A stretch of DNA of 64,000 nucleotides from assembly GCA_946886405.1 (NCBI GenBank), contig CAMPIO010000007.1, positions 1 to 64,000 on the forward strand. The letters run 5' to 3'. Below, in pieces: positions 1-10,626 of the stretch. The position numbers were made by a program, and so were the translations under genes. Under the pieces are notes generated by a model, which was given only the letters and a program-made list of their open reading frames with translations, was not told where the DNA came from and made no database searches. The stretch is from an uncultured Pseudoxanthomonas sp. Its GTDB lineage: Bacteria > Pseudomonadota > Gammaproteobacteria > Xanthomonadales > Xanthomonadaceae. The stretch's first letter is position 1. Every line of letters begins with the position of its first letter.

Positions 1-1
1 C

Positions 2-2212
2 GCCGAGGCCATGCTCGAAGACCGCAACGGCAACCTGTGGATTTCCACGCTCGATGGGCTGCGCCGCTATGCGCAAGGTCGCCATGAAACGCTGGGCGAG
101 CGCCACGGGTTGATGGGCCGGCTGGCGCCGGCCTTGTTCGAGGACCGCGAAGGCCTGCTGTGGGTGGGTACCACCAATGGCCTGTACCGCATTTCCGATG
201 GGCCGGTGTTCGGGCTGGGGCGCAGCAGCGGTCTGCGCGACATCTACGTGCGCGCGATCATCGAACGGCCGGGGCAGGGCGTGTGGGTCGGGCATCCGAT
301 GGGCGTGGATGTGTGGCGGGACGGCCAGAGCCGCGCCATTCCGCTGGCCTTCGACGGCAAATCCGATCCTTCCGTGCTCTCCATGGCGAATGCGCGCGAC
401 GGGGGACTGTGGATCGGCACCTACGACCAGGGCGTGATCCGCCTGCCTGCGGCGACGGACGGCGGGCAGGCATCGCCATGGCGCATCGACGAGGCGGGCG
501 GGCTGCCATCCAACCATGTGCGCGCATTGCTGGAGCGTGCGGACGGCTCGCTGTGGATCGGCAGCAACGAAGGCGTCACCATGTACCGCGATGGCCGGGT
601 CGCGCGCCATTACGGCACGGACGACGGCCTGCCGGATGGCAACGTCTACATCCTGTACGAAACGGCGCAGGGCGTGCTGTGGATCGGCACCAGCAATGGC
701 ATGGCGATGATGCAGCGCGACGGCACGTTGCGGACGTGGACGCCGACGTCGGGCTTCCCCGCCGTGGCGGCATTCGATTTCCTCGCCGATCCCGATGGCA
801 GCCTGTGGATCGCGACCGACCGTGGCCTGCTGCACTGGCGCGACGGGACCTTCGCGCAGTTCGACCATCGCCAGGGCCTGCCGAACAACCGCCTGTTCCG
901 TCTGCTGGAAGACGATAACGGCGACTTCTGGGCGTCGAGCAATCGTGGCGTGTTCCGCATCTCGCGGCCCGCACTGACGGCCGTGGAAAACCATCACCTG
1001 TCGCGCCTGCCGGTGGAGGCGTTCACGCACGCCGACGGCCTGCCCAGCAGCCAGGCCAATGGCGCCAGCGCGCCTGCGGGCTGGCGCATGCGCGATGGGA
1101 AGCTGTGGTTCGCGACGGCGAACGGCATTGGCGTGATCGATCCCGATGACGCGCGCCGCCAACGCACCCAAGGCATCACGCTGGTGATCGAGGCAGTGGA
1201 AGCCGATGGTCGTGTGCTGCCGCCATCGTCGCGGCACGCGCTTGCCGCGGACACGCGGCGTGTCGTGATCCGTTTCACCGGCCTGAACCAGCGGGCGCCG
1301 GAGCGTCTGCGCTACCGCTACCGGATGGTGGGGTTCGATCGCGACTGGATCGAGACCGACAACGGCATCGCACACGATGCCGTGTACACCAACCTGCCGG
1401 CGGGAACACTCCGCTTCGAGGTCCAGGTGATGAACGCACCGGCGGACTGGACCAAGCACGACGACGTGGTGGTGCAGGCCATCGAACTGCACAAGGCGTC
1501 GCCGTGGTGGCTGCGGCCCTGGGCGATGGTGGCGTATGTCCTGCTGCTGGGCGTGCTGGGCTGGGGTCTGCTGTTGCTGGCGATGCGCCGTCACCGTCAT
1601 CGCCAGCGCCGGTTGGAAGCGCTGGTCGACGCGCGCACGTCGGAGTTGAGCGACAAGAACCTGCAACTGGAACGGGCGGGCGAGGCACACGCGCACCTGC
1701 TGGAACAACTGGCCTACCAGGCGCGCCACGATCCGCTGACGCGGCTCGCGAACCGCCGCGCCGGCGACGCGTTCCTGGCGGACGCGCTGGACGTCAGTCG
1801 CCGCGAGGGACGCCCACTTTGCGTCGCATTGCTGGACATCGACCACTTCAAGGCGGTCAACGACCGCTACGGCCACGCCTTCGGCGACGATGTGCTGTCG
1901 CAGGTGGCGGCGCTGGCCGAGCAGTTGGCCGGTGGCCACGAAGGCGTGCTGATCTCGCGCTACGGGGGTGAGGAATTCCTGGTCTGCCAGCAATTGCCCT
2001 GGTCCACGTCACGCGCGCGATTGGAGGCGCTGCGCGAGGGCATCGCCCAGGCCAGTATCGATACGCCCGACGGCGACACGCTGCGGTGCACGGTCAGCAT
2101 CGGCGTGGCGGAGCTGGAGGCCGGCCAGGACCTGCGCGACCTGCTGCGCATCGCCGACGAGCGCCTGTACCGCGCGAAACAGCAGGGGCGCAATCGGCTG
2201 GTGTCGGGCTGA
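2..2212 (+). CDS. Sensor diguanylate cyclase (Reg_prop propeller, Y_Y_Y, TM, GGDEF), 5' end missing
   Basis: Membrane-bound enzyme likely to make cyclic di-GMP from GTP in response to a periplasmic signal. The frame is open through the left edge, so the N-terminus lies outside the window. About the first 400 residues are repeats of the two-component regulator propeller type (units such as GSLWIGSNEGV). A Y_Y_Y domain follows at about 419-480, then one membrane segment at about 501-530 and a cytoplasmic GGDEF domain from about 574. The catalytic loop is intact (GGEEF, residues 655-659 counted from the first codon here). I see no RxxD inhibitory site just before it, so product feedback may be absent. 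It ends one base before the convergent gene at 2213-2545. Confidence 0.9.
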   Translation, partial: AEAMLEDRNGNLWISTLDGLRRYAQGRHETLGERHGLMGRLAPALFEDREGLLWVGTTNGLYRISDGPVFGLGRSSGLRDIYVRAIIERPGQGVWVGHPMGVDVWRDGQSRAIPLAFDGKSDPSVLSMANARDGGLWIGTYDQGVIRLPAATDGGQASPWRIDEAGGLPSNHVRALLERADGSLWIGSNEGVTMYRDGRVARHYGTDDGLPDGNVYILYETAQGVLWIGTSNGMAMMQRDGTLRTWTPTSGFPAVAAFDFLADPDGSLWIATDRGLLHWRDGTFAQFDHRQGLPNNRLFRLLEDDNGDFWASSNRGVFRISRPALTAVENHHLSRLPVEAFTHADGLPSSQANGASAPAGWRMRDGKLWFATANGIGVIDPDDARRQRTQGITLVIEAVEADGRVLPPSSRHALAADTRRVVIRFTGLNQRAPERLRYRYRMVGFDRDWIETDNGIAHDAVYTNLPAGTLRFEVQVMNAPADWTKHDDVVVQAIELHKASPWWLRPWAMVAYVLLLGVLGWGLLLLAMRRHRHRQRRLEALVDARTSELSDKNLQLERAGEAHAHLLEQLAYQARHDPLTRLANRRAGDAFLADALDVSRREGRPLCVALLDIDHFKAVNDRYGHAFGDDVLSQVAALAEQLAGGHEGVLISRYGGEEFLVCQQLPWSTSRARLEALREGIAQASIDTPDGDTLRCTVSIGVAELEAGQDLRDLLRIADERLYRAKQQGRNRLVSG

Positions 2213-2545
2213 TCAGCGACCGACGAAGCGCAGCCCGCCCGCTTCTCCCTCGCCGACGGTTTCCGGATCGGTCACCAGCGCGTTCTCGAAGCCGCCGCCG
2301 CTGCCGTTGTAGAGCAGGTAGACCGGCTTCTCGTTGCGAAGCAGGTCGATGCAGTTCTGGAAATCGTCCAGGTGGTAGTTCAACTGCGGCTGCGTGCCAT
2401 TGAGGCCGTCGGCAGGCAGGGCCGCGCCGTTGGCATGGAACACCAGCTGGCCGACGTAGGCGCCACCGGCCATCAGGCCGATGCGGCGGCGGAACGTGTT
2501 GGCGGAATAGATGACGTGGTACTTCTCGATCTGCGTCGTGGGCAT
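2213..2545 (-). CDS. Conserved hypothetical protein, 110 aa
   Basis: Small soluble protein of unknown function. It starts MPTTQIEKYHVIYSANTF and has no signal peptide or membrane segment. The composition is ordinary for a folded alpha/beta protein, with several aromatic residues and a Gly-rich stretch near the end (LLYNGSGGGFENALV). I do not recognise a family. It lies downstream of leuB on the same strand, separated by a long perfect stem-loop (2564-2597), so it could be the last, attenuated gene of the leu operon or be transcribed separately. Its stop codon abuts the stop of the convergent diguanylate cyclase. Confidence 0.7.
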   Translation of the reverse strand: MPTTQIEKYHVIYSANTFRRRIGLMAGGAYVGQLVFHANGAALPADGLNGTQPQLNYHLDDFQNCIDLLRNEKPVYLLYNGSGGGFENALVTDPETVGEGEAGGLRFVGR

Positions 2546-2563
2546 CGTGCCTGTCCTGTGCGT

Positions 2564-2597
2564 GCATCCCCTGCGTATTCTTCAACGCAGGGGATGC
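2564..2597 (-). terminator. Perfect 13-bp stem-loop between leuB and the downstream gene
   Basis: GCATCCCCTGCGT at 2564-2576 pairs fully with 2585-2597 around an 8-nt loop. It lies 19 bp after the leuB stop codon on the minus strand. There is no U-tract on either side, so it is not a textbook intrinsic terminator. It could be an RNA-end-stabilising hairpin or a weak terminator at the end of the ilv-leu operon. Confidence 0.5.
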
Positions 2598-2616
2598 CGC
2601 GATCAGGTCACGCGCC

Positions 2617-3705
2617 TCAGTCGCGCAGTTCCGCCACGTAGCACTGCGCCTGCATCTGCTCGAGCACGGCCTGCGTCGCCACCTGCGTGGACACGCCGCG
2701 GCCGCCGGTGGCCAGATCGTTGGTGAACACCTGCGCGTTGAGCGCGCCGTCGACCGCGCGCTCGATGCAGTCGGCTTCCTCGTGCAGGCCCAGCGAATGG
2801 CGCAGCAGCAGAGCGCAGCTGAGAATGGTGGCGTAGGGATTGGCGATGCCCTTGCCGGCGATGTCGGGCGCAGACCCGTGGATCGGTTCGTACAGGCCGA
2901 CCTTGCCGTCGCCCAGCGACGCCGAGGGCAGCAGGCCCAGCGAACCCGCCAGCATCGAAGCCTCGTCGGTCAGGATGTCGCCGAACATGTTCTCGGTGAC
3001 GATCACGTCGTACTCGCGCGGCTTCGCGAGCAGGTGCATCGCCATCGAGTCGACCAGCTGGTGCTCCAGCTTCACGTCCGGGAATTCCTCCCGGCCGATC
3101 CGCGTGGCCACGTCGCGCCACAGGCGCGAGGTTTCCAGCACGTTGGCCTTGTCCACCGATACCAGCTGGCTGCGGCGCTGGCGTGCCAGCTTGAACGCAC
3201 TGCGCACCACGCGCTCGATCTCGGTCACGCTGTAGCTGCACAGGTCGCTGGCGCCGCGTGCATCGCGCGTCTTCTCGCCGAAATAGATGCCGCCGGTCAG
3301 TTCGCGCACCACCACGATGTCCACGCCAGTGAGCAGGTGCGGCTTGATGGGCGAGGCGTTCAGCGCGGCCGGATGCGGGCGCACCGGGCGCAGGTTGGCG
3401 AACAGGCCCAGGCCCTTGCGCAGCGCCAGCAGGCCCTGCTCGGGGCGCACCTTCGCGTTCGGGTCCGACCACTTCGGGCCGCCCACGGCGCCCAGCAGCA
3501 CGGCATTCGCCTGCTGGCAGCCCTGCAGCGTCGCCTGCGGCAGCGGCTCGCCGTGCTTGTCGATGGCGATGCCGCCGATGTCGTACTCGTGGAAGTCGAA
3601 GGTGTGGCCGTGGCGGCGCGCCAGTGCGCGCAGCACGGTGACGGCGGCGGCGGTGACTTCCGGGCCGATGCCGTCACCCGGCAGGAGAGCGATGTCAGCG
3701 TGCAT
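2617..3705 (-). CDS. leuB: 3-isopropylmalate dehydrogenase
   Basis: Cytoplasmic NAD-dependent oxidative decarboxylase of leucine synthesis, converting 3-isopropylmalate to 2-ketoisocaproate (via 2-isopropyl-3-oxosuccinate). The 362-residue protein has the usual family length. It starts [17 protein letters not shown], the typical N-terminal nucleotide/substrate motif, and carries [11 protein letters not shown] and the C-terminal [14 protein letters not shown] motif of the decarboxylating dehydrogenases. An open extension upstream of this ATG lies inside leuD in another frame and is not used. The ATG at 3705 overlaps the leuD stop by 11 bases, indicating translational coupling. It is the last gene of the leuA-C-D-B string. 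Confidence 0.97.
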   Translation of the reverse strand: MHADIALLPGDGIGPEVTAAAVTVLRALARRHGHTFDFHEYDIGGIAIDKHGEPLPQATLQGCQQANAVLLGAVGGPKWSDPNAKVRPEQGLLALRKGLGLFANLRPVRPHPAALNASPIKPHLLTGVDIVVVRELTGGIYFGEKTRDARGASDLCSYSVTEIERVVRSAFKLARQRRSQLVSVDKANVLETSRLWRDVATRIGREEFPDVKLEHQLVDSMAMHLLAKPREYDVIVTENMFGDILTDEASMLAGSLGLLPSASLGDGKVGLYEPIHGSAPDIAGKGIANPYATILSCALLLRHSLGLHEEADCIERAVDGALNAQVFTNDLATGGRGVSTQVATQAVLEQMQAQCYVAELRD

Positions 3706-4276
3706 GGCGGGTGGCCTCGTAGTGTTCGATGTCGGGGTGGCGGGCCAGCAGGTAGCCCAGTTCGTCCACGCCTTCCAGCAGGCAGGTCTGCGCGAAGGCA
3801 TCCAGCGGGAACGTGAAGATCGAGCCGTCGGGTGCGCGCAGCGCCTTGCTCGCGATGTCGACCACCAGCTCATCGTCCGGCCGCTGCATCAGCGACTGCA
3901 CGATCTCCTCCGGCAGCACGACCGGTACTAGGCCGTTCTTCAGGCTGTTGTTGCGGAAGATGTCGGCGATCTCGCTGCTGACGATGGCGCGCAGGCCGAG
4001 GTCGGTCAGCGCCCAGGGCGCATGTTCGCGCGACGAACCGCAGCCGAAGTTGCGGCCCGCCAGCAGGATGCTGCGCCCGATGTTCTCCGGCTGGTTGAAC
4101 GGGAACGCCGGGTTCGGCGAACCATCCGCCTGCCAGCGCCAGTCGTTGAAGGCATTCTTGCCCAAGCCGGCGCGTTCGGTCGTCGACAGGAAACGAGCGG
4201 GGATGATCTGGTCGGTGTCGATGTTGGTCTGCGCTAGCACCACGCTCTTCGAGCGCACTTCGTTGAAGCCAGCCAT
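3695..4276 (-). CDS. leuD: 3-isopropylmalate dehydratase small subunit
   Basis: Small subunit of isopropylmalate isomerase, pairing with LeuC to interconvert 2- and 3-isopropylmalate. The 193 residues start [20 protein letters not shown] and contain [10 protein letters not shown] and the [14 protein letters not shown] swivel-domain motif. The start ATG shares one base with the leuC stop (TGATG), so the two subunits are translationally coupled. The C-terminus (EATRHAR) overlaps the leuB start. Confidence 0.97.
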   Translation of the reverse strand: MAGFNEVRSKSVVLAQTNIDTDQIIPARFLSTTERAGLGKNAFNDWRWQADGSPNPAFPFNQPENIGRSILLAGRNFGCGSSREHAPWALTDLGLRAIVSSEIADIFRNNSLKNGLVPVVLPEEIVQSLMQRPDDELVVDIASKALRAPDGSIFTFPLDAFAQTCLLEGVDELGYLLARHPDIEHYEATRHAR

Positions 4277-5697
4277 CACGCCACCTCCTTGTGCGCGCCG
4301 AACAGATCGCGGGGATCGCTGACGCGTCCGTTGACCGCAGCCCATGCGGCCGTCAGCGGCGACGCCAGCAGCGTGCGCGCGCCTGGGCCCTGGCGGCCTT
4401 CGAAATTGCGGTTGCTGGTGCTGACCGCCAGCTGCCCCGGTGCCACCAGGTCGCCGTTCATGGCGATGCACATCGAGCAGCCCGGCTCGCGCCATTCGGC
4501 ACCGGCGTCGCGCACGACCTGGTCGATGCCCTCGGCTTCGGCCTCGCGCTTGACGATCTCCGAGCCCGGCACGACCAGCATGCGCACGCCATCGGCGACC
4601 TTGCGGCCGCGCAGCACCTGCGCGACCTCGCGCATGTCGCGCAGGCGACCGTTGGTGCAGGAACCGACGAACACCACGTCGACAGGGGTGCCTTCCAGCG
4701 TGTGGCCTGCACTCAGGTGCATGTAGTCCAGGCCTTTCTGCGCGGCCGCATCCGCCGGCGCCGGAATCAACGCATCCACCGCGATGGCGGTGCCCGGATG
4801 CGTACCCCAGGTCAGCGTCGGGCGGATGTCGGCGGCGTCGATGCGCACCTCGGCATCGAACGTGGCGCCGTCCTCGCTGCGCAGCGTGGTCCAGTACGCC
4901 ACGGCCGTGTCGAACGCATCTCCCTTCGGACCACGCGGTGTGCGCGCGACCCAGTCGAACGTGGTCTGGTCCGGCGCCACCATGCCGGCGCGGGCGCCGG
5001 CTTCGATCGACATGTTGCACAGGGTCATGCGCTGCTCCATGTCCAGCGCCTCGATGGCGCTGCCACGGAACTCGATGACATGGCCGGTGCCGCCGTTGAC
5101 GCCGATCACGCCGATCACGTGCAGCACGATGTCCTTCGCGCCGACGCCCGGTGCAAGCGCGCCGTCCACGGTGATGGCCATGGTCTTGGGCTTGCGCTGC
5201 AGCAGGCACTGCGTGGCCAGCACGTGGCCCACTTCACTGGTGCCGATACCGAACGCCAGCGAACCGAAGGCGCCATGCGTGCTGGTGTGGCTGTCGCCGC
5301 AGACGATGGTCATGCCGGGCAGGGTGAAGCCCTGCTCCGGCGCGATGACGTGGACGATGCCGCGGTTCGGCGAGGCCATGTCGAACAGCTCGATGCCGTG
5401 CTCGGCGCAGTTGCGCGCCAGCGTGTCGACCTGCGTCTCGGCGGCCTGCGTGTAGTACGGCAGCTTCCCGTCCGGATCAGCCGGCAGGGTTGGCGTGGAG
5501 TGGTCCATCGTCGCCTTGGTGCGATCCGGACGGCGCGGCGACAGGCCGCGCGCCTTGAGCTCGGTGAAGGCCTGCGGCGACGTGACCTCGTGGATCAGGT
5601 GCAGGTCGATGTACAGCACGGCGGGCGCGGCGTCGGTCTCGGGGACGACGACATGGGCCTCCCACAGTTTGTCGAACAGGGTGCGTGGTGCGGTCAT
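4276..5697 (-). CDS. leuC: 3-isopropylmalate dehydratase large subunit
   Basis: Aconitase-family iron-sulfur enzyme of leucine synthesis, 473 residues. The 4Fe-4S ligands are visible as the Cys in [16 protein letters not shown] and the CxxC of [13 protein letters not shown]. The [23 protein letters not shown] substrate region is also present. I start it at [12 protein letters not shown] (5697), which matches the family. The frame is open 38 codons further upstream, but that extension would translate the repeat at 5758-5783 and is unlikely to be real. The leuA-leuC gap of about 170 bp holds a pair of inverted palindromic repeats. Confidence 0.96.
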   Translation of the reverse strand: MTAPRTLFDKLWEAHVVVPETDAAPAVLYIDLHLIHEVTSPQAFTELKARGLSPRRPDRTKATMDHSTPTLPADPDGKLPYYTQAAETQVDTLARNCAEHGIELFDMASPNRGIVHVIAPEQGFTLPGMTIVCGDSHTSTHGAFGSLAFGIGTSEVGHVLATQCLLQRKPKTMAITVDGALAPGVGAKDIVLHVIGVIGVNGGTGHVIEFRGSAIEALDMEQRMTLCNMSIEAGARAGMVAPDQTTFDWVARTPRGPKGDAFDTAVAYWTTLRSEDGATFDAEVRIDAADIRPTLTWGTHPGTAIAVDALIPAPADAAAQKGLDYMHLSAGHTLEGTPVDVVFVGSCTNGRLRDMREVAQVLRGRKVADGVRMLVVPGSEIVKREAEAEGIDQVVRDAGAEWREPGCSMCIAMNGDLVAPGQLAVSTSNRNFEGRQGPGARTLLASPLTAAWAAVNGRVSDPRDLFGAHKEVA

Positions 5698-5757
5698 GCG
5701 GGGGTTCCGGTGGTTCATGGTGATGTATCGATCAATGCGACGCCTCACTCTCTCGTC

Positions 5758-5783
5758 GTCATCCCGGCGAAAGCCGGGATCCA
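5758..5783 (+). repeat. Palindromic repeat, copy 1 (ATCCCGGC-GAAA-GCCGGGAT)
   Basis: A 26-bp unit GTC-(ATCCCGGC GAAA GCCGGGAT)-CCA forming an 8-bp stem closed by a GNRA tetraloop. Its inverted copy is at 5828-5853. The two differ at one base pair only, C-G here and T-A there, so pairing is kept. The type resembles widespread small intergenic palindromes (dRS3/REP-like). Confidence 0.85.
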
Positions 5784-5827
5784 GGTTGCTGTTGCCTGAC
5801 TCGCTGAGCAAGAAGCAAAGAGCACAA

Positions 5828-5853
5828 TGGATTCCGGCTTTCGCCGGAATGAC
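5828..5853 (-). repeat. Palindromic repeat, copy 2, inverted
   Basis: Reverse-oriented copy of the 5758-5783 unit, with stem ATTCCGGC-GAAA-GCCGGAAT on the minus strand. Together the copies form a 96-bp inverted structure between leuA and leuC that could act on the operon mRNA as a processing or stability element. Function is inferred. Confidence 0.85.
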
Positions 5854-5865
5854 GGTTCAAACTCC

Positions 5866-7419
5866 CTAGGCGGCCGCTGCTTCCTGCTTCTCTATGCGGC
5901 GCTGGCGCAGCAGCCGGTTGGCCACGTCGAGCCAGGCCAGCGCGCTGGCCTCGATGATGTCCTTGCTGGTGCCGGTGCCTTCGTACTCTTCGCCGTCGCA
6001 GCGCACCGACAGGCTGGCTTCGCCGCGCGCATCGGCGCCGATGCCGACGCTGTGCACCTGGTAGCTCTCCAGTTGCAGCTGTACGCCGGTCGCGGTGGCC
6101 AGCGCGCTGAACAACGCATCGACCGGGCCATTGCCCTGTGCGGTTTCGGCGATGCGGTTGCCGTCCGGGTCCGACAGTTCGACCAGCGCGTTGGCGCGGC
6201 TGCCGACATCGCTGATCGTCATCGATGACAGCCGGTAGCCATCGCTTACCGCCGCGTCCTGCATCAGCGCCTGCAGGTCGGCATCGCCGACGACGCGCTG
6301 CTTCTCGCACAGCGCCTTGAACTGTTCGAACACCAGCTTCAGCTCGTCCTCTTCCAGCCAGTAACCCAGCGCGCGCAGGCGCTGTTCGACCGCCGCACGG
6401 CCGCTGTGGCGACCCAGCACCATCTGCGACGACGGCCAGCCCACGTCCTGGGGCTGCATGATCTCGTAGGTGCCGCGGTGGCGCAGCATGCCGTGCTGGT
6501 GGATGCCCGACTCATGCGCGAAGGCGTTGGCGCCCACGATGGCCTTGTTGCGCTGGACCGGCATGCCGACCAGGCGCGACAGCAGCTGCGAGGTCGGCAC
6601 GATGCGGCACGTGTCGATGCGTGTATCCAGGTTGTAGAACGCATTGCGGACTTTCAGCGCCATCACCAGTTCTTCGATGGCGCAGTTGCCCGCGCGCTCA
6701 CCGATGCCGTTGATGGAGCCTTCCACCTGTCGCGCACCGCCTTCGATGGCGGCCAGCGAGTTGGCCACGGCCAGGCCCAGGTCGTTGTGGCAATGCGCGC
6801 TGAAGACCACCTTGTCGGCCCCCGGCACGCGGGCGATCGCGCGCTCGAACATGCCGCGGATCTCTTCCGGCGTGGTGAACCCCACCGTATCCGGCAGATT
6901 GATGGTGGTGGCACCGGCGGAAATCGCGGCGGCGATCGCTTCGTGCAGGAAGTCTTCTTCGGTGCGGGTCGCGTCCTCGGCCGAGAACTCGATCTCATCG
7001 ACGTGGCCGCGCGCCAGGCGTACGTGCGTGTCGATGGACTGCAGCACTTGCTCGCGGCTCATGCGCAGCTTGTGCTCGCGGTGCAGCGGGCTGGTCGACA
7101 GGAACAGGTGCAGGCGCGGCTTCGCGGAGGCCGAGAGGGTGCGCAGCGAGGTCTCGATGTCGCCGGGCAGGCAGCGCGACAGCACCGCCAGCGTGGTCTC
7201 GCGGAGTTCGCGCGCGATCAGTGCGTGCGCTTCACGGTCGGATTGCGAGCTTGCCGGAAAGCCGGTTTCGATGATGTCCACGCCCAGCTCGGCCAGGCCG
7301 CGGGCCATCACCACCTTCTGCTGCGGCGTCATGCTGCAGCCGGGGGACTGTTCGCCATCGCGCAGCGTGGTGTCGAAAATTCGGATCTGCGCGGGAGTGG
7401 AAGGGGTTGGCGTATTCAC
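5866..7419 (-). CDS. leuA: 2-isopropylmalate synthase
   Basis: First committed step of leucine synthesis, condensing acetyl-CoA with 2-ketoisovalerate. The 517 residues have the full family layout: an HMGL-like TIM barrel with [19 protein letters not shown] near the N-terminus and the metal-binding [15 protein letters not shown] motif, then the C-terminal leucine-feedback domain from about residue 390. The start is GTG at 7419, overlapping the ilvA stop by four bases (GTGA). This couples leucine synthesis to the upstream ilv genes. Confidence 0.97.
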   Translation of the reverse strand: MNTPTPSTPAQIRIFDTTLRDGEQSPGCSMTPQQKVVMARGLAELGVDIIETGFPASSQSDREAHALIARELRETTLAVLSRCLPGDIETSLRTLSASAKPRLHLFLSTSPLHREHKLRMSREQVLQSIDTHVRLARGHVDEIEFSAEDATRTEEDFLHEAIAAAISAGATTINLPDTVGFTTPEEIRGMFERAIARVPGADKVVFSAHCHNDLGLAVANSLAAIEGGARQVEGSINGIGERAGNCAIEELVMALKVRNAFYNLDTRIDTCRIVPTSQLLSRLVGMPVQRNKAIVGANAFAHESGIHQHGMLRHRGTYEIMQPQDVGWPSSQMVLGRHSGRAAVEQRLRALGYWLEEDELKLVFEQFKALCEKQRVVGDADLQALMQDAAVSDGYRLSSMTISDVGSRANALVELSDPDGNRIAETAQGNGPVDALFSALATATGVQLQLESYQVHSVGIGADARGEASLSVRCDGEEYEGTGTSKDIIEASALAWLDVANRLLRQRRIEKQEAAAA

Positions 7420-8552
7420 CAGATGGATTCCTCGTGTACTTCTGTTTGCAGGGCGACGCCCGGGGTGCGGCGCACACCCGTCTTGGCGGGGGATTTCGGG
7501 TTGGCCGCGCGCGATGCGGCGCGACCGCCGGCAAGCGACGCATCGCTCTCCACGGTGCGGCGGCGCGGTTTGCGCGGCGGACGCGGGCGCACGTCGGACA
7601 GCAGCTGCGCCAGCACGGTGGCGTCGATGTTACCGCCGGACACCACGGCGCACTTGCGCTTGCCGGCGACGCGACGGCCTGCCGCCAGCGCGAGTGCGCC
7701 CGCGCCCTCGGCGATCAGGTGTTCTTCCAGCGCCAGCCGCACCAGCGTCTCGCGCAGTTCGGCTTCGCGCACGGTCACCACATCGTCCAGCAACTGCGCA
7801 CACAGGCGACGGGTGATGAAGCCGGGCACTTTGACGCGCACGCCATCGGCCAGCGAGGCGACAGGGTCCTTGGGCGAGGTGTCACCCTTCAGGGCGCGGA
7901 TCATCGAATCCACGCCTTCGACCTGTGCGCCGACCACGCGCACGCCCTGCGACTTCAGCGCCAGTGCGACGCCGGAGGCCAGGCCGCCGCCGCCGATCGG
8001 GACGATCACCACGTCCGGCGCATGCGGTGCGATCTCGATGCCGACGGTGCCCTGGCCGGCGATCACGTCCGGATCGTCGAACGCCGACAGGAAGCGGTAG
8101 CCGTTCTGTTCGGCCAGTTCCTTCGCGAAGGCGAAGGCTTCGTCGTAGCTGTTGCCGTGCTGGCGCACGGTCGCACCCCAATGGGCGACACCGGCGATCT
8201 TGGTTTCCGGCGCACCGTGCGGCATCACGGTGATCGCCTGCACGCCCAGGCGGTACGCGGCCCAGGCCAGGCCCTGCGCATGATTGCCTGCCGACGCGGC
8301 GATGACCGGACGGTGGTCGCCGCGCTCGCGTGCCGCCAGCAGCGCATTCAGCGCACCGCGGACCTTGTACGACCCGGTGCGCTGCAGATTTTCCAGTTTC
8401 AGCATCACGCCGAAGCGTTCGGCGTGGTGCATCGGCGTCGGCGGCAGGTAACGACGCAGCCGCGCCTGCGCCGCCAGCACGTCGGCCACGGTGACGACGA
8501 CGTCGCCTACGTCGGGGTCGGTGCTGGCGGTGGCGCGGCCGGCATCAGGCAT
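7416..8552 (-). CDS. ilvA: Threonine dehydratase (IlvA/TdcB-type, no regulatory domain)
   Basis: PLP enzyme deaminating threonine to 2-ketobutyrate, the entry to isoleucine. Of 378 residues, the catalytic domain is about 20-317. It holds the PLP lysine in [14 protein letters not shown] (K63), the [13 protein letters not shown] loop and the phosphate-binding GGGGLASG motif. The C-terminal isoleucine-sensing ACT-like domain of classical IlvA is absent. In its place is a tail of about 60 residues rich in Arg, Pro and Ala ([11 protein letters not shown]). Its place between ilvM and leuA argues for a biosynthetic role despite the short TdcB-like form. Confidence 0.9.
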   Translation of the reverse strand: MPDAGRATASTDPDVGDVVVTVADVLAAQARLRRYLPPTPMHHAERFGVMLKLENLQRTGSYKVRGALNALLAARERGDHRPVIAASAGNHAQGLAWAAYRLGVQAITVMPHGAPETKIAGVAHWGATVRQHGNSYDEAFAFAKELAEQNGYRFLSAFDDPDVIAGQGTVGIEIAPHAPDVVIVPIGGGGLASGVALALKSQGVRVVGAQVEGVDSMIRALKGDTSPKDPVASLADGVRVKVPGFITRRLCAQLLDDVVTVREAELRETLVRLALEEHLIAEGAGALALAAGRRVAGKRKCAVVSGGNIDATVLAQLLSDVRPRPPRKPRRRTVESDASLAGGRAASRAANPKSPAKTGVRRTPGVALQTEVHEESIW

Positions 8553-8624
8553 CGCGGCACGGGTGCGGCTGATGTCGAAGAAGACGCCTCCGGACCACGA
8601 CGTCCGCGTTGGCGGGTGTGGCCT

Positions 8625-8894
8625 TCATGCGGCGCGTTCCTGGCGACGATCCAGACTCAGTTCCTGCACGGTACTGAAGGACAACTCTTCCACGTCGTAG
8701 ATCTTCAGCAGTTGCTGGCGCAGGGTTTCCGGTGCGCGGGTACTGTCGATCACCAGCGCCAGCGCCCAGTAGCCTTCGCTGTCGTGGGTGGCATGGACCG
8801 CATGGGGCGGAAAGCCACGGCGCTCGATCATGCCCAGCACGCGCACCAAGGCGCCTTCGGCGGGTTTGAGCTTGAGTTCAAGCCGGTAACGCAT
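8625..8894 (-). CDS. ilvM: Acetolactate synthase small subunit, IlvM type
   Basis: Regulatory ACT-domain subunit of acetohydroxyacid synthase. The 89-residue protein starts [20 protein letters not shown] and consists of a single ACT domain. This length matches the short IlvM class rather than IlvH/IlvN (about 160-180 residues). It overlaps the end of ilvG by 17 bases, typical of subunit pairs. It ends about 70 bp before ilvA. Confidence 0.9.
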   Translation of the reverse strand: MRYRLELKLKPAEGALVRVLGMIERRGFPPHAVHATHDSEGYWALALVIDSTRAPETLRQQLLKIYDVEELSFSTVQELSLDRRQERAA

Positions 8895-10626
8895 TCTTCT
8901 TCTCCGGGCCGTCGGCCGTGACGGCAGGCTCGGCGGATTGCTTGGCCGGATTGGCATCCAGCATCGAGCTGTTGGCGTGGTTGGGCGGTACCAGCGGCCA
9001 GACGTTGGCCTTGATGTCGATGGTGACGTGCAGCAGCGCCGGACCCGGCGTGGCCAGCAGGTCGGCCAGCGCGCCTTCGACTTCATCGCGCTGGCTGATG
9101 TGGTGCGCGGGAATGCCGAACACGCGTGCCAGCGCGGCGAAGTCCGGATTGTCGGACAGGTCGATCTCGCTGTAGCGCTCGGCGAAGAACAGCTCCTGCC
9201 ACTGCCGCACCATGCCCAGCGCGCTGTTGTCGATCAGCACGATCTTCACCGGCAGCTTGCAGCGGGCGATGGTGGTCAGTTCCTGCACGTTCATCATGAA
9301 GCCGCCATCGCCGTTGACCAGGATGACGGTGCGATCGGGACAGGCGAACTGCGCACCCATCGCGGCCGGCAGGCCGAAGCCCATCGTGCCCAGCGCGCCG
9401 CTGGTCAGGTGGTTCCGTGGGTGGTTGAACTTGCAGTGCTGCGCCACCCACATCTGGTGCTGGCCCACGTCGCACGCGACGATCGCGTCCGGCGGCGCCA
9501 CTTCGCTCAGCCGCTTCAGCAGGCCGGGCGCATAGATGTCGGTGCCGGGCGCGTCGTAACGGAAGCCGAAGCGCTCGCGGTTGCCCAGGCAGTGCTTGCG
9601 CCATTCGTCGCAGGTGCTGCGCGCCGCCGTCAGCGCCTTGAGGCTGGTGGCGACATCGCCGGGGACCGCGATATCGGCGGTACGCAGCTTGCCGATCTCG
9701 TAGGCATCGGCATCCACGTGCAGCACGCGGGCGAACGGCGCGAACTCGGCCAGCTTGCCGGTGGCGCGGTCGTCGAAGCGCGCCCCGACCACGATCAGCA
9801 GGTCGCACTCCTGCGTGGCCATGTTGGCCGCGCGCGTGCCGTGCATGCCCAGCATGCCCAGGTAATGCGGGTGGTTCGCGGGCAGGGCGCCCAGGCCGCG
9901 CAGGGTCAGCACGGTCGGGATCTTCGTGGCATCGACGAACTGGCGGAACGCATCGACCGCGTCGGCGATGCCGATGCCGCCGCCGCCGTAGATCAATGGC
10001 TTCTCGGCGCCGGCGATGGCGGCCAGCGCATCGGCCAGCCTCGCGTCGTCCGGTGCCGGCAGCGGATCGACGCTGGCTGGCACATGGTCGGGCAGGTGCG
10101 AGGCGTCGGACATCTGCACGTCCTTCGGCAGGTCGATCAGCACCGGGCCGGGACGACCTTCGCGCGCGATGCGGAAGGCTTCGCGCACCATGGTCGGCAG
10201 GTCATCCACGCGGCGGGCGACGAAGCTGTGCTTCACGATCGGCAGGGTCAGGCCGAACACGTCCAGTTCCTGGAACGCGTCGGTGCCCATCAGCGTGGTG
10301 GCGACCTGGCCGGTCAGGCAGACCATCGGCACCGAATCCAGCATCGCGTCGGCGATGCCGGTGACCAGGTTTGACGCGCCGGGGCCGGAGGTGGCCACGC
10401 ACACGCCGACCTTGCCGCTGGCGCGCGCATAGCCGTTCGCCGCCAACGCGGCGCCCTGCTCATGGCGCACCAGGATGTGCTTCAGGTTGGAATCCACCAG
10501 TGCGTCGTAGAACGGCATGATGGTGCCGCCGGGGTAGCCGAACAGCGTGTCCACGCCCTCGGCTTCCAGGGCGTGGGCCAGCCAGCGGGCGCCATTGCGT
10601 GGGGCAGTGGCCGCGGCGGCGTTCAT
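8878..10626 (-). CDS. ilvG: Acetolactate synthase large catalytic subunit
   Basis: Thiamine-diphosphate enzyme of valine, leucine and isoleucine synthesis, forming acetolactate or acetohydroxybutyrate. The 582 residues start [20 protein letters not shown]. The catalytic Glu lies in [20 protein letters not shown]. The ThDP/Mg signature is [14 protein letters not shown] near residue 430. The ATG overlaps the ilvC stop (ATGA). The last 30 or so residues are a low-complexity tail that overlaps the ilvM start. Confidence 0.95.
   Translation of the reverse strand: MNAAAATAPRNGARWLAHALEAEGVDTLFGYPGGTIMPFYDALVDSNLKHILVRHEQGAALAANGYARASGKVGVCVATSGPGASNLVTGIADAMLDSVPMVCLTGQVATTLMGTDAFQELDVFGLTLPIVKHSFVARRVDDLPTMVREAFRIAREGRPGPVLIDLPKDVQMSDASHLPDHVPASVDPLPAPDDARLADALAAIAGAEKPLIYGGGGIGIADAVDAFRQFVDATKIPTVLTLRGLGALPANHPHYLGMLGMHGTRAANMATQECDLLIVVGARFDDRATGKLAEFAPFARVLHVDADAYEIGKLRTADIAVPGDVATSLKALTAARSTCDEWRKHCLGNRERFGFRYDAPGTDIYAPGLLKRLSEVAPPDAIVACDVGQHQMWVAQHCKFNHPRNHLTSGALGTMGFGLPAAMGAQFACPDRTVILVNGDGGFMMNVQELTTIARCKLPVKIVLIDNSALGMVRQWQELFFAERYSEIDLSDNPDFAALARVFGIPAHHISQRDEVEGALADLLATPGPALLHVTIDIKANVWPLVPPNHANSSMLDANPAKQSAEPAVTADGPEKKNALPA

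Noticed and set aside
5698..5811. N-terminal extension of LeuC
   Set aside because: The extra 38 codons translate an intergenic palindromic repeat and do not match the LeuC family start.
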